Of a stretch of 64,000 nucleotides of DNA, positions 51,242 to 60,198 are shown in pieces. Position numbers and translations under genes: made by a program. Position 1 is the first letter of the stretch. The number at the start of each line of letters is the position of its first letter. The DNA comes from JBCBDX01 sp039822005 (GTDB lineage: Bacteria > Pseudomonadota > Alphaproteobacteria > Rhizobiales > Rhizobiaceae): assembly GCA_039822005.1 (NCBI GenBank), contig JBCBMZ010000004.1:248001-312000 (forward strand), in the 5' to 3' direction. The notes under the pieces are model-generated. The model was given only the letters and a program-made list of their open reading frames with translations, was not told where the DNA came from and did no database searches.

Positions 51242-51463
51242 TTAAATGCCGAGCTTGCCAAACTTGTCTTTGAACTTGGAAACACGACCACCGCGATCAA
51301 GCAGTGTTTGGTTGCCGCCTGTCCAAGCAGGGTGAGATGTCGGATCAATTTCAAGGCTCATGCGGTCGCCTTCAGCGCCCCATGTTGAATATGTCTCATA
51401 CTCTGTACCGTCGGTCATGACGACAGTGATCTTGTGATAATCGGGGTGGATGCCCTCTCTCAT
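51242..51463 (-). CDS. rpmE: 50S ribosomal protein bL31
   Basis: 73 residues, MREGIHPDYHKITVVMTDGT, SLEIDPTSHPAWTGGNQTLL, RGGRVSKFKDKFG. No cysteine is present, so this is the zinc-independent form. Convergent with rcdA and divergent from the ABC exporter gene, a conserved alphaproteobacterial setting. Confidence 0.96.
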   Translation of the reverse strand: MREGIHPDYHKITVVMTDGTEYETYSTWGAEGDRMSLEIDPTSHPAWTGGNQTLLDRGGRVSKFKDKFGKLGI

Positions 51464-51622
51464 CGCCGTTGTCCTTTCACATCAAGCGGGTGCAACTTCA
51501 ACACCTCGACTAAACTATAAAGCCGCAGTCGCCAGACCACGGCTTTCCATTTGCTGGCGATGCCTATACACCGCACTTTGCGCTCGCACAAGAGCGGGAG
51601 TAAGAGGATTAGCGGAGTTGGC

Positions 51623-53449
51623 ATGAGCGATAGAAAGCCATCACCAGCCACGGCCCAAAAAGAAAGTGCGCGCCGCGAGAAGAGCCGCAACATGCGTCCA
51701 TTGGCACGGCTTTTACCCTACATGGCGCGCTATAAAGCCTACATCGGCGCGGCCATTTTCTTCCTTGTTGCCGCAGCGGCGACCACATTGACACTGCCAA
51801 CCGCCGTTCGCCGTATGGTCGATCATGGCTTTGGAGCCAACGATGCCGGATTGATCAACCAGTACTTCTCATTTCTGATCATCTTAGCGCTCGTCCTGGC
51901 GGCAGCCAGCGCGTTGCGCTATTTCTTCGTTATTACCATCGGAGAGCTAATTGTTGCCGATATCCGCCGCGATGTCTTTGCCCACGTAATGCAATTGTCA
52001 CCTGGCTTTTATGACACGGCACAATCGGGCGAAATCGTTTCAAGGCTAACCGCTGACACCACGCAAATTAAATCCACCTTCGGCGCAACGGCGTCGCTGG
52101 CCTTGCGGAATTTTATTTTGGGGCTCGGCGCCCTGGCGATGATGATCATCACCAGCCCGTCACTTTCAGCTATAGTGGTCGCGGCCATTCCGTTGATCGT
52201 TCTGCCGATCGTATACTTTGGCCGCCGCGTCCGCACCCGTTCGCGGATTGCACAGGATACGCTGGCAGAAGCATCTGCGTTTTCGACAGAAGCTGTCGGT
52301 GCCGTGCGTACCTATCAGGAATTCACCAATGAGAAATTAGCTGCCGGACGGTATGCCAGCGCCGTCACCAAGGCATTCCACGCCGCCCGCGGTTCTGTCG
52401 CCGCTCGCGCTGCTCTAACCGCATTTGGCATCTTCATGGTTTTTGCCTCGGTGGTCGCGGTGCTTTGGATCGGTGCGCGCTCGGTTCTTGAAGGCACCAT
52501 GTCCGGCGGCACGTTGAGCCAGTTTCTTCTCTATGCGGTCATGGCGGCCGGTTCATTGGCAACTCTGTCGGAAGTATGGGGAGAAATCCAATTGGCCGCT
52601 GGCGCGGCGGAACGTTTGTCTGAACTTCTCGATGAGGATCCCGAGATCGAAGATGGCGGCGATTATGTCAAATTACCCGCCAACAGTGAGGGTTTGATTG
52701 AGTTTAGAGATGTGGTGTTTGCCTATCCAACCCGGCAGGAACAGCCAGCGCTCAAAGACTTTAACCTCTCGGTTCAAAATGGTGAAACGCTGGCGTTGGT
52801 CGGCGCATCTGGTGCTGGGAAAAGCACCATCATTTCTCTGCTGCTGCGCCAATATGATCCACAGATGGGTCAAGTTCTGGTGGGCGGCAGTGACATTCGC
52901 GACTTTGATCTCCACAGCTTGCGCAGACGGATGGCGATCGTGCCGCAGGATCCAGTCATCTTGTCGGGCACGGTTTTTGACAATATCGCTTTTGCCAAAG
53001 AAGACGCCTCTCAGGCCGACGTGGAAGCTGCGGCCAAAGCAGCACAAGCCCATCAATTCATCACCGATCTGCCGGATGCCTACCAAACGCAAGTTGGCGA
53101 ACGCGGCATAACGCTGTCAGGCGGGCAACGTCAAAGGATCGCCATCGCCCGGGCCATTTTGCGCGATGCGCCGATATTGCTGCTGGACGAGGCAACCTCG
53201 GCCTTGGATGCAGAAAGCGAGGCGCTGGTCCAAAAAGCCATCGGCGACTTGATGAAAGACAAAACCACCCTGGTCATAGCCCACCGGCTGGCAACGATCC
53301 GCAAAGCCGACCGAATATTGGTCATGGATCGGGGCAGAATTGTTGAAGAAGGCACGCATGGAACGCTCTCTGCGCGCAAGGGCGGTATCTATGCGCGGCT
53401 GGCCGCGTTGCAGTTCAGCGACGGGCTTCTGTCCGAGGCCGCCGAATAA
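51623..53449 (+). CDS. ABC exporter, fused permease and ATPase (MsbA-related)
   Basis: 608 residues: N-terminal six-helix ABC exporter domain (about 25-320; LARLLPYMARYKAYIGAAIF, FVITIGELIVADIRRDVFAHV), then ATPase with Walker A ALVGASGAGKST, Q-loop VPQDPVILSGTVF, signature LSGGQRQRIAIARA, Walker B LLLDEATSALD and switch His in VIAHRL. Start MSDRKPSPATAQKESARREK at 51623. Likely homodimeric lipid or drug exporter; substrate unknown. Confidence 0.93.
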   Translation: MSDRKPSPATAQKESARREKSRNMRPLARLLPYMARYKAYIGAAIFFLVAAAATTLTLPTAVRRMVDHGFGANDAGLINQYFSFLIILALVLAAASALRYFFVITIGELIVADIRRDVFAHVMQLSPGFYDTAQSGEIVSRLTADTTQIKSTFGATASLALRNFILGLGALAMMIITSPSLSAIVVAAIPLIVLPIVYFGRRVRTRSRIAQDTLAEASAFSTEAVGAVRTYQEFTNEKLAAGRYASAVTKAFHAARGSVAARAALTAFGIFMVFASVVAVLWIGARSVLEGTMSGGTLSQFLLYAVMAAGSLATLSEVWGEIQLAAGAAERLSELLDEDPEIEDGGDYVKLPANSEGLIEFRDVVFAYPTRQEQPALKDFNLSVQNGETLALVGASGAGKSTIISLLLRQYDPQMGQVLVGGSDIRDFDLHSLRRRMAIVPQDPVILSGTVFDNIAFAKEDASQADVEAAAKAAQAHQFITDLPDAYQTQVGERGITLSGGQRQRIAIARAILRDAPILLLDEATSALDAESEALVQKAIGDLMKDKTTLVIAHRLATIRKADRILVMDRGRIVEEGTHGTLSARKGGIYARLAALQFSDGLLSEAAE

Positions 53450-53453
53450 TCCA

Positions 53454-54485
53454 TCAACGCTCCGTCAGTTTAAGCTCGATACGGCGGTTTCGGGCGCGGG
53501 CATCATCACTGTCTTCCTCTACCAATGGCTGAAACTCGCCAAAGCCGGCAGCTACCAACCGGTCAGCGGGAACGCCTTCGGTAATGAGGAATTTGACAAC
53601 GGATGTCGCGCGGGCAGTCGACAACTCCCAATTGTCCCGATATCGGCCTTGTCCTGACAAGGGAACATTATCGGTATGCCCATCAACGCGCAGAACCCAG
53701 CTAATATCGTCGGGAATTTCCTGCCCGAGTTCAATCAACGCATTGGCAAGCTTGGCCATCTCTTCGGCGCCGGCTGGGTTTAACTCGGCCGCACCGGATG
53801 AAAACAGGACCTCTGACTGGAATACGAACCGATCGCCGACAATCCGGATATTTTCCCGGTCGCTCAAAATTTCACGCAGCCGCCCAAAAAAATCAGACCG
53901 GTAGCGGTTAAGTTCCTGCACGCGCTGGGCAAGCGCCACATTCAAGCGGCGTCCAAGGTCGGCAATCTTTGCATTACTCTCGCGATCACGGGCCTCTGAT
54001 ACTTCAAGGGCATCTTCCAACGCGGCAATCTGGCGACGAAGCGCAGAAATTTGCTGATTGAGTAAATCAACCTGACTACGGGCCCTTTCCGAGAGCGCCC
54101 GCTCTTCGTTCAACGTTTGCGTAAGCGAACCAATCCGTTCATCTGCCTGCGACGATGCGCCAACACCGGCCGCCAACAATTGCTCAAGGCGGGACCGATC
54201 CTCATTGCTGGTTTCCAACGAGGCTTGCAGTGTCAACAACTGGTCTTCCACATCTTGCCGGTCAGACTGTTCCAGCGCCAAAAGCTCCGTCAACTCGTTG
54301 ATCCGTGCATTGAGACGGTTGAGCACCTCATCTTGTGTCGAGACCTCGCGACTGAGAAGGAACTGCGTCAGAACAAAGACCGAGAGCAGAAACATGATCG
54401 CAAGCAGAAGCGTGGATAGTGCATCCACGAACCCCGGCCAGTAATCAACACCACTGCTGCGTCTTCGGTTACGGGCAAGTGCCAT
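53454..54485 (-). CDS. MotB/OmpA-like peptidoglycan-binding protein
   Basis: 343 residues: one N-terminal membrane helix (FVDALSTLLLAIMFLLSVFVLTQ, about 18-45), a long coiled coil about 48-190 (LNARINELTELLALEQSDRQ ... LNQQISALRRQIAAL), and a C-terminal OmpA/MotB domain with SWVLRVDGHTDNVPLSGQGR and ELSTARATSVVKFLI. The membrane Asp typical of MotB is seen in YWPGFVDAL. It forms a pair with the MotA-like gene 6 bases upstream. No flagellar genes are nearby. Confidence 0.85.
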   Translation of the reverse strand: MALARNRRRSSGVDYWPGFVDALSTLLLAIMFLLSVFVLTQFLLSREVSTQDEVLNRLNARINELTELLALEQSDRQDVEDQLLTLQASLETSNEDRSRLEQLLAAGVGASSQADERIGSLTQTLNEERALSERARSQVDLLNQQISALRRQIAALEDALEVSEARDRESNAKIADLGRRLNVALAQRVQELNRYRSDFFGRLREILSDRENIRIVGDRFVFQSEVLFSSGAAELNPAGAEEMAKLANALIELGQEIPDDISWVLRVDGHTDNVPLSGQGRYRDNWELSTARATSVVKFLITEGVPADRLVAAGFGEFQPLVEEDSDDARARNRRIELKLTER

Positions 54486-54491
54486 GGGCGG

Positions 54492-55535
54492 CTAGCTTCT
54501 CTTCTTGGCCAGTAAATCGACAGCCTTCGACAAGTCTTTCAGGGTCGCCTCCAACTGCTTCTGCTGGTTGGACTGCCCTTCAACCCAGTCTCTCATCATC
54601 TGCTGTTCACTGCGCATCGATTTTACGAGACCTTGAATACCTTCAGCGAGACTGGCAAGCGCCGCCGACTGTTTCGCGTTACCACCACTTCCTGCTTGAG
54701 ACTGAGCGGCGGATATCTGCTCGCTGAGCGCTTTTAACTGGCCATCATCCACATTTGGCGCGGCCCGGGCCGGATTAGGCGTGTCGGGATTGGTGACTGA
54801 AGAAAGCCAATTTTCAAGTTCGGTATAAAACCGGTTCTGTGCCCTGCCCGCCTGAAGGTCCAGAAAACCCAAAATCAACGAGCCGGAAAGCCCAAATAGG
54901 GACGAGGAAAAGGCGGTTCCCATACCGTCAAGTGGCTCGCTCAAACCCGCCTTCAGATTATCCAGAATGTCACTGGTTGACCCCGTGCCAGGATCGAGTG
55001 ACTGGATGGTGGAGCCAATGGAACCGATGGTCTGCAAAAGGCCCCAGAACGTGCCAAGCAGCCCCAAAAACACCAGAAGACCGATCAAATATCGAGAAAT
55101 GTCGCGGGATTCATCTAACCGGGTGGCAATGGAATCGAGAATGGAGCGTGTCGCCAGTGTAGAAAGCGAAACCGGCTGCTGTCGATTGAGCAAAGCGCGC
55201 ATCGGCGCAAGAAGCACCGGTTCGCGACGCGCCGCGTTAACGGTATCGCCCACTTTGAAGGAGTTTACCCAGGCAACTTCTTTAAAAAGACCGATCACCT
55301 GAACAAAAACAAGGATGCTGCCCACCGCCAAAACCCCGATGATCAATCCGTTAAGACCCGGATTGGCAATAAAGGCTTGAACAATCTGACGCGATAGGAT
55401 GGCTGCCGCGAACCCGACCAAGGCCAGGAACACCAGCATGGAAATCAGGAAAACTTGCGGGTTCGAAAGCTTATACGGATCAAACCGTCGACGTGCTGCA
55501 ACGGTTGCCGGATCTTCGGATTGCACGGTCGCCAA
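54492..55535 (-). CDS. MotA/TolQ/ExbB-like proton channel protein
   Basis: 347 residues. Membrane helices near 26-50, 65-90, about 150-170 and 200-222; the channel helices include LIGLLVFLGLLGTFWGLLQTI and GMGTAFSSSLFGLSGSLILGFLDL, comparable with TolQ/ExbB/MotA helices 3 and 4. The C-terminal part is helical and cytoplasmic. Coupled to the OmpA/MotB-like gene, so the two likely form a proton-driven peptidoglycan-anchored machine distinct from TolQR (which is present at 12-13 kb). Confidence 0.82.
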   Translation of the reverse strand: MATVQSEDPATVAARRRFDPYKLSNPQVFLISMLVFLALVGFAAAILSRQIVQAFIANPGLNGLIIGVLAVGSILVFVQVIGLFKEVAWVNSFKVGDTVNAARREPVLLAPMRALLNRQQPVSLSTLATRSILDSIATRLDESRDISRYLIGLLVFLGLLGTFWGLLQTIGSIGSTIQSLDPGTGSTSDILDNLKAGLSEPLDGMGTAFSSSLFGLSGSLILGFLDLQAGRAQNRFYTELENWLSSVTNPDTPNPARAAPNVDDGQLKALSEQISAAQSQAGSGGNAKQSAALASLAEGIQGLVKSMRSEQQMMRDWVEGQSNQQKQLEATLKDLSKAVDLLAKKRS

Positions 55536-55646
55536 ATTCGCCTCCCACCTGCTCCCTTGGGCAAATCACCACCCAACCAACCAATTTGTAACGGCAAGTG
55601 TGGCAAAAATGAAAGGCGCTTGGGCGCACTATGAACGTCTTTATGC

Positions 55647-56447
55647 TTATTTGTGAGCGCCGTTGACAGTTGCCAGCAACTGTCGATGGATATGCTCATT
55701 GCCACAAGCAACCTCACCACGGTCAAACATCTTGTCACCGCCGTTAAGGTCGGTCACGAAGCCGCCCGCTTCGCGCACAAGAAGGACACCTGCCGCAATG
55801 TCCCACGCACAGATTGGTTCCTCCCAGTATGCATCCAAACGGCCCGCGGCCACCCAAGCCATATCAAGTGCGGCTGCGCCATTACGACGGACACCGACGC
55901 TGTTTATCATGACCTTTTGAAGCTCTTTGAGAAACTTGCCATGGTCCGAACCCTTTCGGCCCAGATAAGGAACACCGCAACCGATGACGCAATCAGTGAT
56001 TTCGCGGCGGCCGGCCACACGCATACGCCGGTCATTGAGAAAAGCACCATCGCCGCGCTCGGCGGTGTAAAGTTCGTCGCTGACCGGATTGTAGATCACA
56101 GCTGCACGCAAGACCCCTTGACTTTCCAGCGCGATCGACACCGCAAAGTGCGGTATTCCGTGCAGGAAATTTGTCGTGCCATCAAGCGGATCTACAATGA
56201 AGCGGTGCTGTGAATCAGCGCCTTCAACGACGCCGCTTTCCTCCATCAGGAACCCATAATCAGGACGCGCCTTGGACAATTCATGATAGATGGTTTTTTC
56301 TGCACGGTGGTCGGCTTGACTCACAAAGTCGCCAGGCCCTTTGACCGAAACCTGCAAGTTTTGCACTTCACCAAAGTCGCGCACGAGACCGCGGCCCGCC
56401 TTCATCGCGGCCTGAACCATCACATTCATGATCGCTGAACGTGCCAT
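55647..56447 (-). CDS. suhB: inositol monophosphatase family protein SuhB
   Basis: 266 residues. Metal-binding motifs FLMEESGVVEG (E), FIVDPLDGTTNFLHGIP (DPxDGT) and EPICAWDIAAGVLLVREAGG (WDxAAG) are intact. Mg2+-dependent phosphatase; SuhB also aids rRNA transcription in other bacteria. 24 bases downstream of efp. Confidence 0.94.
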   Translation of the reverse strand: MARSAIMNVMVQAAMKAGRGLVRDFGEVQNLQVSVKGPGDFVSQADHRAEKTIYHELSKARPDYGFLMEESGVVEGADSQHRFIVDPLDGTTNFLHGIPHFAVSIALESQGVLRAAVIYNPVSDELYTAERGDGAFLNDRRMRVAGRREITDCVIGCGVPYLGRKGSDHGKFLKELQKVMINSVGVRRNGAAALDMAWVAAGRLDAYWEEPICAWDIAAGVLLVREAGGFVTDLNGGDKMFDRGEVACGNEHIHRQLLATVNGAHK

Positions 56448-56471
56448 TTTTCTCTAACTCTCTGCTGGCAC

Positions 56472-57035
56472 CTAGTCGGCGCGCTTCACGTAGGTCAGTT
56501 CATTGGTGTCGACGACTATCTTTTCGTCAGCGGTGATAAATGGCGGCACCATCACACGAACACCGTTTTCCATCGTTGCCGGCTTGTAGGACGAAGTGGC
56601 AGTTTGCCCTTTGACCACAGCCTCGGTCTCCGCGACTGCCAGCACCACCGTGTCGGGAAGCCGCACGCCAATCGGGCGTTCCTCATGCATCTCGACGGTG
56701 ACAATCATCCCGTCTTGCAAAAATGCCGCCCGTTCGCCGACAAAATCTTTTTGCAGTTCAAGCTGCTCATAACTTTCATTGTCCATGAAGACCAGCGCAT
56801 CGCCTTCTTCATAAAGGAACTGGAAATCCTTTTGTTCCAACCGGACACGTTCAACGGTTTCGTTGGCGCGAAAGCGTTCATTAAGCTTGCGGCCGTCAAT
56901 CAAGTTTTTCAGTTCGACCTGCGCGAACGCGCCGCCTTTACCGGGTTTGACGTGGGCAGTTTTCACCGCAACCCACAATCCACCGTCATGCTCCAGCACA
57001 TTACCGGGCTTGATCTCATTACCGTTGATTTTCAT
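56472..57035 (-). CDS. efp: elongation factor P
   Basis: 187 residues: KOW-like domain I with the modifiable lysine in HVKPGKGGAFAQV (about residue 33), domains II/III with GVRLPDTVVLAVAETEAVVK and VMVPPFITADEKIVVDTNEL. Relieves ribosome stalling at polyproline stretches, which is relevant to the proline-rich TolA and other proteins here. Between the Sel1 gene and suhB. Confidence 0.97.
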   Translation of the reverse strand: MKINGNEIKPGNVLEHDGGLWVAVKTAHVKPGKGGAFAQVELKNLIDGRKLNERFRANETVERVRLEQKDFQFLYEEGDALVFMDNESYEQLELQKDFVGERAAFLQDGMIVTVEMHEERPIGVRLPDTVVLAVAETEAVVKGQTATSSYKPATMENGVRVMVPPFITADEKIVVDTNELTYVKRAD

Positions 57036-57134
57036 TGCTTGCTTGCCTGTATTCGATCATTGGACGCGGCGCTTCGCGTTGCAGCGCTCCATGGACGAAA
57101 ACAGGCGCGCATTCAAGGCTGCAAACCCAGGCGA

Positions 57135-58094
57135 TCAGAAAAGCGCGTTCGCTCTGCCGATGGCCCGGCGGTGCTGTTCATCCGACAATCCAAGCCAGAA
57201 ATCTTCCATGACTGGCACTCGCAAATCGGCCCGCCGCGCTACAATATACCAAGCGGCAGCCTCTATATTGTCGGGTTCGGTGCCAATACCCGAACGATAA
57301 AGCTGCGAGACGATCAACTGTCCCTGCGGACTGCCTGCGCGCGCAGCCTGTAAAATCCAGCCAAAACCGCGCGCCACATCCTTGGCCCCGCCAATACCAT
57401 CGACTAGCATCACCCCATACTCAACCTGAGCTTCGGTGAAGTTCTGTCGGGCCGCCTTTTCAAACCAGCCGCGTGCTTGCGCCAATTCGTCTTCCGCCTT
57501 CAAAACGCCGTCAAGGTAAACACGGCCCAGCAAAAATTGCGCGTCCGGAATGCCTGCCTTTGCGGCACTTTCAAAATACTGGATGGCCTCCGCCTCGCCA
57601 GCGGTTCCGGGTCGAAGTGTGCGCACCAGCTGTCCATAATTGAACTGCGCGCTGGCGTGTTCCTTGTCGGCGGCGCGCTTGATAAACCCAGCCGCTTTCT
57701 TTCGGTCATCGCGCGTTTCTGCGCGCTTCAAAAGCATCACGCCATAGCGGAACTCGGCTTCGGTGATACCCTTCGCGGCGGCCAGCCGATAGTAATCTTC
57801 AGCGATTTTAACATCAACTGGAACACCCAAGCCGCGCATGTGGATCTCCGCCAAAAGGGTCATGGCAGCGCCATCGCCCGCTTCTGCCCGCGGCAAAGCC
57901 AAGTTACGAGCGGTCAAGTAAAGGCCGCGCTGAAAAGCCCCATAGGCGCGGTCAATCTCCGGCGCACCAAAGCGCGACGGTGCAGGCAGGTCGGTTTGTG
58001 CGGAAGCTTCCTGCGTGGACCCATGTACTGGTGACCCTGCAAAAAGGCCCAGCGCGATAACAATGTGCCCCAACGGCGCGAGCTTAGTCTTCAT
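57135..58094 (-). CDS. Sel1-repeat (TPR-like) secreted protein
   Basis: 319 residues with signal peptide (KTKLAPLGHIVIALGLFAGSPVHG) and about five Sel1-like repeats, each with the A-x2-A pattern (AAMTLLAEIHMRGLGVPVD, EAEFRYGVMLLKRAE, DAQFLLGRVYLDGVLKAED, EAQVEYGVMLVDGIGGAKD, QGQLIVSQLYRSGIGTEPD). Such proteins scaffold envelope or signalling complexes. The start overlaps the ThiE-like stop by 11 bases, so it is translationally coupled. Confidence 0.85.
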   Translation of the reverse strand: MKTKLAPLGHIVIALGLFAGSPVHGSTQEASAQTDLPAPSRFGAPEIDRAYGAFQRGLYLTARNLALPRAEAGDGAAMTLLAEIHMRGLGVPVDVKIAEDYYRLAAAKGITEAEFRYGVMLLKRAETRDDRKKAAGFIKRAADKEHASAQFNYGQLVRTLRPGTAGEAEAIQYFESAAKAGIPDAQFLLGRVYLDGVLKAEDELAQARGWFEKAARQNFTEAQVEYGVMLVDGIGGAKDVARGFGWILQAARAGSPQGQLIVSQLYRSGIGTEPDNIEAAAWYIVARRADLRVPVMEDFWLGLSDEQHRRAIGRANALF

Positions 58095-58743
58095 TGGTAA
58101 GAGGATACTTCTCTAAAATGGCATTTGCATGGCGTACTGCGTTTGCCGGATCAATTGCTTGGCCCCCAAAAATGGCAGAACTAAGTGCCACAAATTCAAC
58201 GCCCGTGGCAGCGGCCATTGCAACGCTTTCCACTTGTTGTCCAGCGAGCAAGACAGCCGGTATTTCGATCACTTGCGACCACCATCGCGCCAATTCAAGA
58301 TATTTGGGATGAACCTCATCATGAGTGTCGCCGCCAAACTTGCCCAAAAACACGTAATCAGGTCGCGCCTCCCCCAGTTCAAGCGCCGCATGACGCGTTG
58401 GCCCGCACGAAGCGCCGATGATCATATTGTCCATCTGGCTTTCAACGATGCTCTTAACCTCGGAAGCGCCGGCAACCAAATGCGCCCCGTCCACTCCATG
58501 ACGCATCAACAAACGTCGCTCGGCAGCCCCCAAAACAGCCACGTCTTTACCTTGCGCCACCGGCACCCACTGCTCGAGCATTTTCGAAAAGGCAGCATCA
58601 TCCAGACCATATTGCGGAATGATGAGCGTGGCGACATCACCGCCATCGAGTGCGCGGGACAAAAGATCAGCATCAAGTGGTGCCTCCATTGGCGGAACCA
58701 CAATGATCAATCGGCAACGATCTTCCAGCGCTGTTTCAGTCAT
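58084..58743 (-). CDS. ThiE-like (thiamine phosphate synthase fold) protein
   Basis: 219 residues with TIM-barrel features of thiamine phosphate synthase: AVLGAAERRLLMRHGVDGAHLV, IGASCGPTRHAALELGEARPDYVFLGKF, PAVLLAGQQVESVAMAAATGVEFVALSSAIF. It lacks the usual N-terminal QLR-K and VHLGQxD signatures, so true ThiE activity is doubtful; Rhizobiales often carry such a diverged copy beside a Sel1 gene. Annotated by automated systems as thiE. Confidence 0.7.
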   Translation of the reverse strand: MTETALEDRCRLIIVVPPMEAPLDADLLSRALDGGDVATLIIPQYGLDDAAFSKMLEQWVPVAQGKDVAVLGAAERRLLMRHGVDGAHLVAGASEVKSIVESQMDNMIIGASCGPTRHAALELGEARPDYVFLGKFGGDTHDEVHPKYLELARWWSQVIEIPAVLLAGQQVESVAMAAATGVEFVALSSAIFGGQAIDPANAVRHANAILEKYPLTNED

Positions 58744-58879
58744 AGCGCCTTCTTGTCATAAGCCCTTGGGAAGTTTCAAGCCGACAAAACGACCGGCAAG
58801 ACAGGAAAGACAACTATTTGAGCGCAAACGTCGACAAAGAATATTTGCCAAATGACGCCGCGCGCGATAACCGCTAAAT

Positions 58880-59155
58880 ATGAGTAACCCTGACCTTTTT
58901 ATTGCAGTTGCGGATGCTAACCGGCGGCATCTCCTAGAAGAACTTCGGCGCGCGCCACAAACGGTCGGCCAATTGGCAAAGGGGTTGCCAGTATCGCGCC
59001 CGGCGGTGTCACAACATCTGAGAATTTTGCTGGATGCCGGGTTGGTCAGTGCGCAAGCCGAAGGCACAAAGCGCATCTACCAAATAGAAGAAGCCGGATT
59101 TACCCGGCTTCACATTTGGCTCGACCAGTTTTGGGTTGCCGAGGATAATCAGTGA
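58880..59155 (+). CDS. ArsR-family winged-helix regulator
   Basis: 91 residues: NRRHLLEELRRAPQTVGQLA, then PVSRPAVSQHLRILLDAGLVS (recognition helix) and AEGTKRIYQIEEAGFTRLHIWL. No Cys-rich metal site, so it is the non-metal SRPBCC-associated subtype, yet no SRPBCC gene follows. Its stop overlaps the convergent DUF465 gene by 7 bases. Confidence 0.88.
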   Translation: MSNPDLFIAVADANRRHLLEELRRAPQTVGQLAKGLPVSRPAVSQHLRILLDAGLVSAQAEGTKRIYQIEEAGFTRLHIWLDQFWVAEDNQ

Positions 59156-59340
59156 CGGGTGTGGTAGTCTTTGGTTCCTGTTGTCAACTTGACTATTTCT
59201 TCCTTGAGCCGGAGCTTTTCTCGCTTAAGCATCGTTAGCTTGGCTTGGTCAGGAACCGGTCGTAGCATCATCTCGTTAAGTTGGCTTTCGAGCGCGCCGT
59301 GCTTGCGTTTGAGTGCATCAAGATGACCTTCAATCGACAT
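59149..59340 (-). CDS. DUF465 (YdcH-like) small coiled-coil protein
   Basis: 63 residues, MSIEGHLDALKRKHGALESQ, then LKREKLRLKEEIVKLTTG. Amphipathic helical hairpin of the DUF465 family; function unknown. Start at 59340 with AAGGAAGGAACT upstream; the frame continues further up but without support. Divergent from another DUF465 gene at 59495. Confidence 0.87.
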   Translation of the reverse strand: MSIEGHLDALKRKHGALESQLNEMMLRPVPDQAKLTMLKREKLRLKEEIVKLTTGTKDYHTRH

Positions 59341-59494
59341 TATAGTTCCTTCCTTGTTTGGGAGTGACGACAATATCGTGCCATCTGTCCCTACAAGTGT
59401 CGAATGTGTTGTAGTAGGATTCCCAAAGCGAGAAACATATGGTATAGGCGCTCCGCTCGCTTTAATTCTTTCACAGCCATTTCGAGTAGAATTC

Positions 59495-59698
59495 ATGTCC
59501 GAACAGGACCACGCCGACTTGCGGCTGCGCTACGCCAAATTAAGACAGGATCACAATGACTTGGGCGCCGCCATCGACGCCATGACACAGGTGGGATGTC
59601 CTCCATTGCAGATTCAGCGCATGAAAAAAAAGAAACTGGCCGTTAAGGATGAAATGACTCGGCTGGAAGATCAGTTCCGTCCCGATATAATTGCGTGA
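59495..59698 (+). CDS. second DUF465 small coiled-coil protein
   Basis: 67 residues, MSEQDHADLRLRYAKLRQDH, PPLQIQRMKKKKLAVKDEMT. Same hairpin architecture as the divergent gene but little sequence identity. It overlaps purE by 4 bases (GTGA), so it is the first cistron of the purE-purK transcript. Confidence 0.82.
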   Translation: MSEQDHADLRLRYAKLRQDHNDLGAAIDAMTQVGCPPLQIQRMKKKKLAVKDEMTRLEDQFRPDIIA

Positions 59699-60198
59699 AT
59701 AAAATGCAGAAAGCTTCCGACATCGCCATCATCATGGGTAGTCAGTCTGACTGGGAAACCATGAAACATGCCGCCGACATATTAGACGCCCTTAACGTAA
59801 GCTATGACGCACGAATTGTATCCGCCCACCGCACCCCCGACCGAATGTATGAATTTGCAAAAACAGCAAAAGCGTACGGCTTTAAAGTGATCATCGCGGG
59901 CGCAGGTGGCGCTGCCCACCTACCCGGGATGGTGGCATCTTTGACACCGCTTCCGGTTCTAGGCGTCCCGGTGGAAAGCAAAGCGCTTTCCGGGCAAGAT
60001 TCGCTCCTGTCCATCGTGCAAATGCCCGGAGGCATTCCGGTCGGCACACTGGCTATCGGCAAGGCGGGCGCCAAAAATGCTGGCCTGATGGCCGCAGCCA
60101 TTCTGGCAGTGTCCGACGAAAGCGTTGCCGACCGGCTGGATGCATGGCGCACCGCCAACAGTGCAAGCATCGCAGAAAAGCCAATCGATAATGGGTGA
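59695..60198 (+). CDS. purE: N5-carboxyaminoimidazole ribonucleotide mutase PurE
   Basis: 167 residues. IAIIMGSQSDWETMKHAADI, the catalytic His in IVSAHRTPDRMYEF, IIAGAGGAAHLPGMVASLT. De novo purine synthesis, working after PurK. A GTG at 59695 overlaps the DUF465 stop; the ATG at 59704 is the alternative start. Confidence 0.97.
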   Translation: MNKMQKASDIAIIMGSQSDWETMKHAADILDALNVSYDARIVSAHRTPDRMYEFAKTAKAYGFKVIIAGAGGAAHLPGMVASLTPLPVLGVPVESKALSGQDSLLSIVQMPGGIPVGTLAIGKAGAKNAGLMAAAILAVSDESVADRLDAWRTANSASIAEKPIDNG

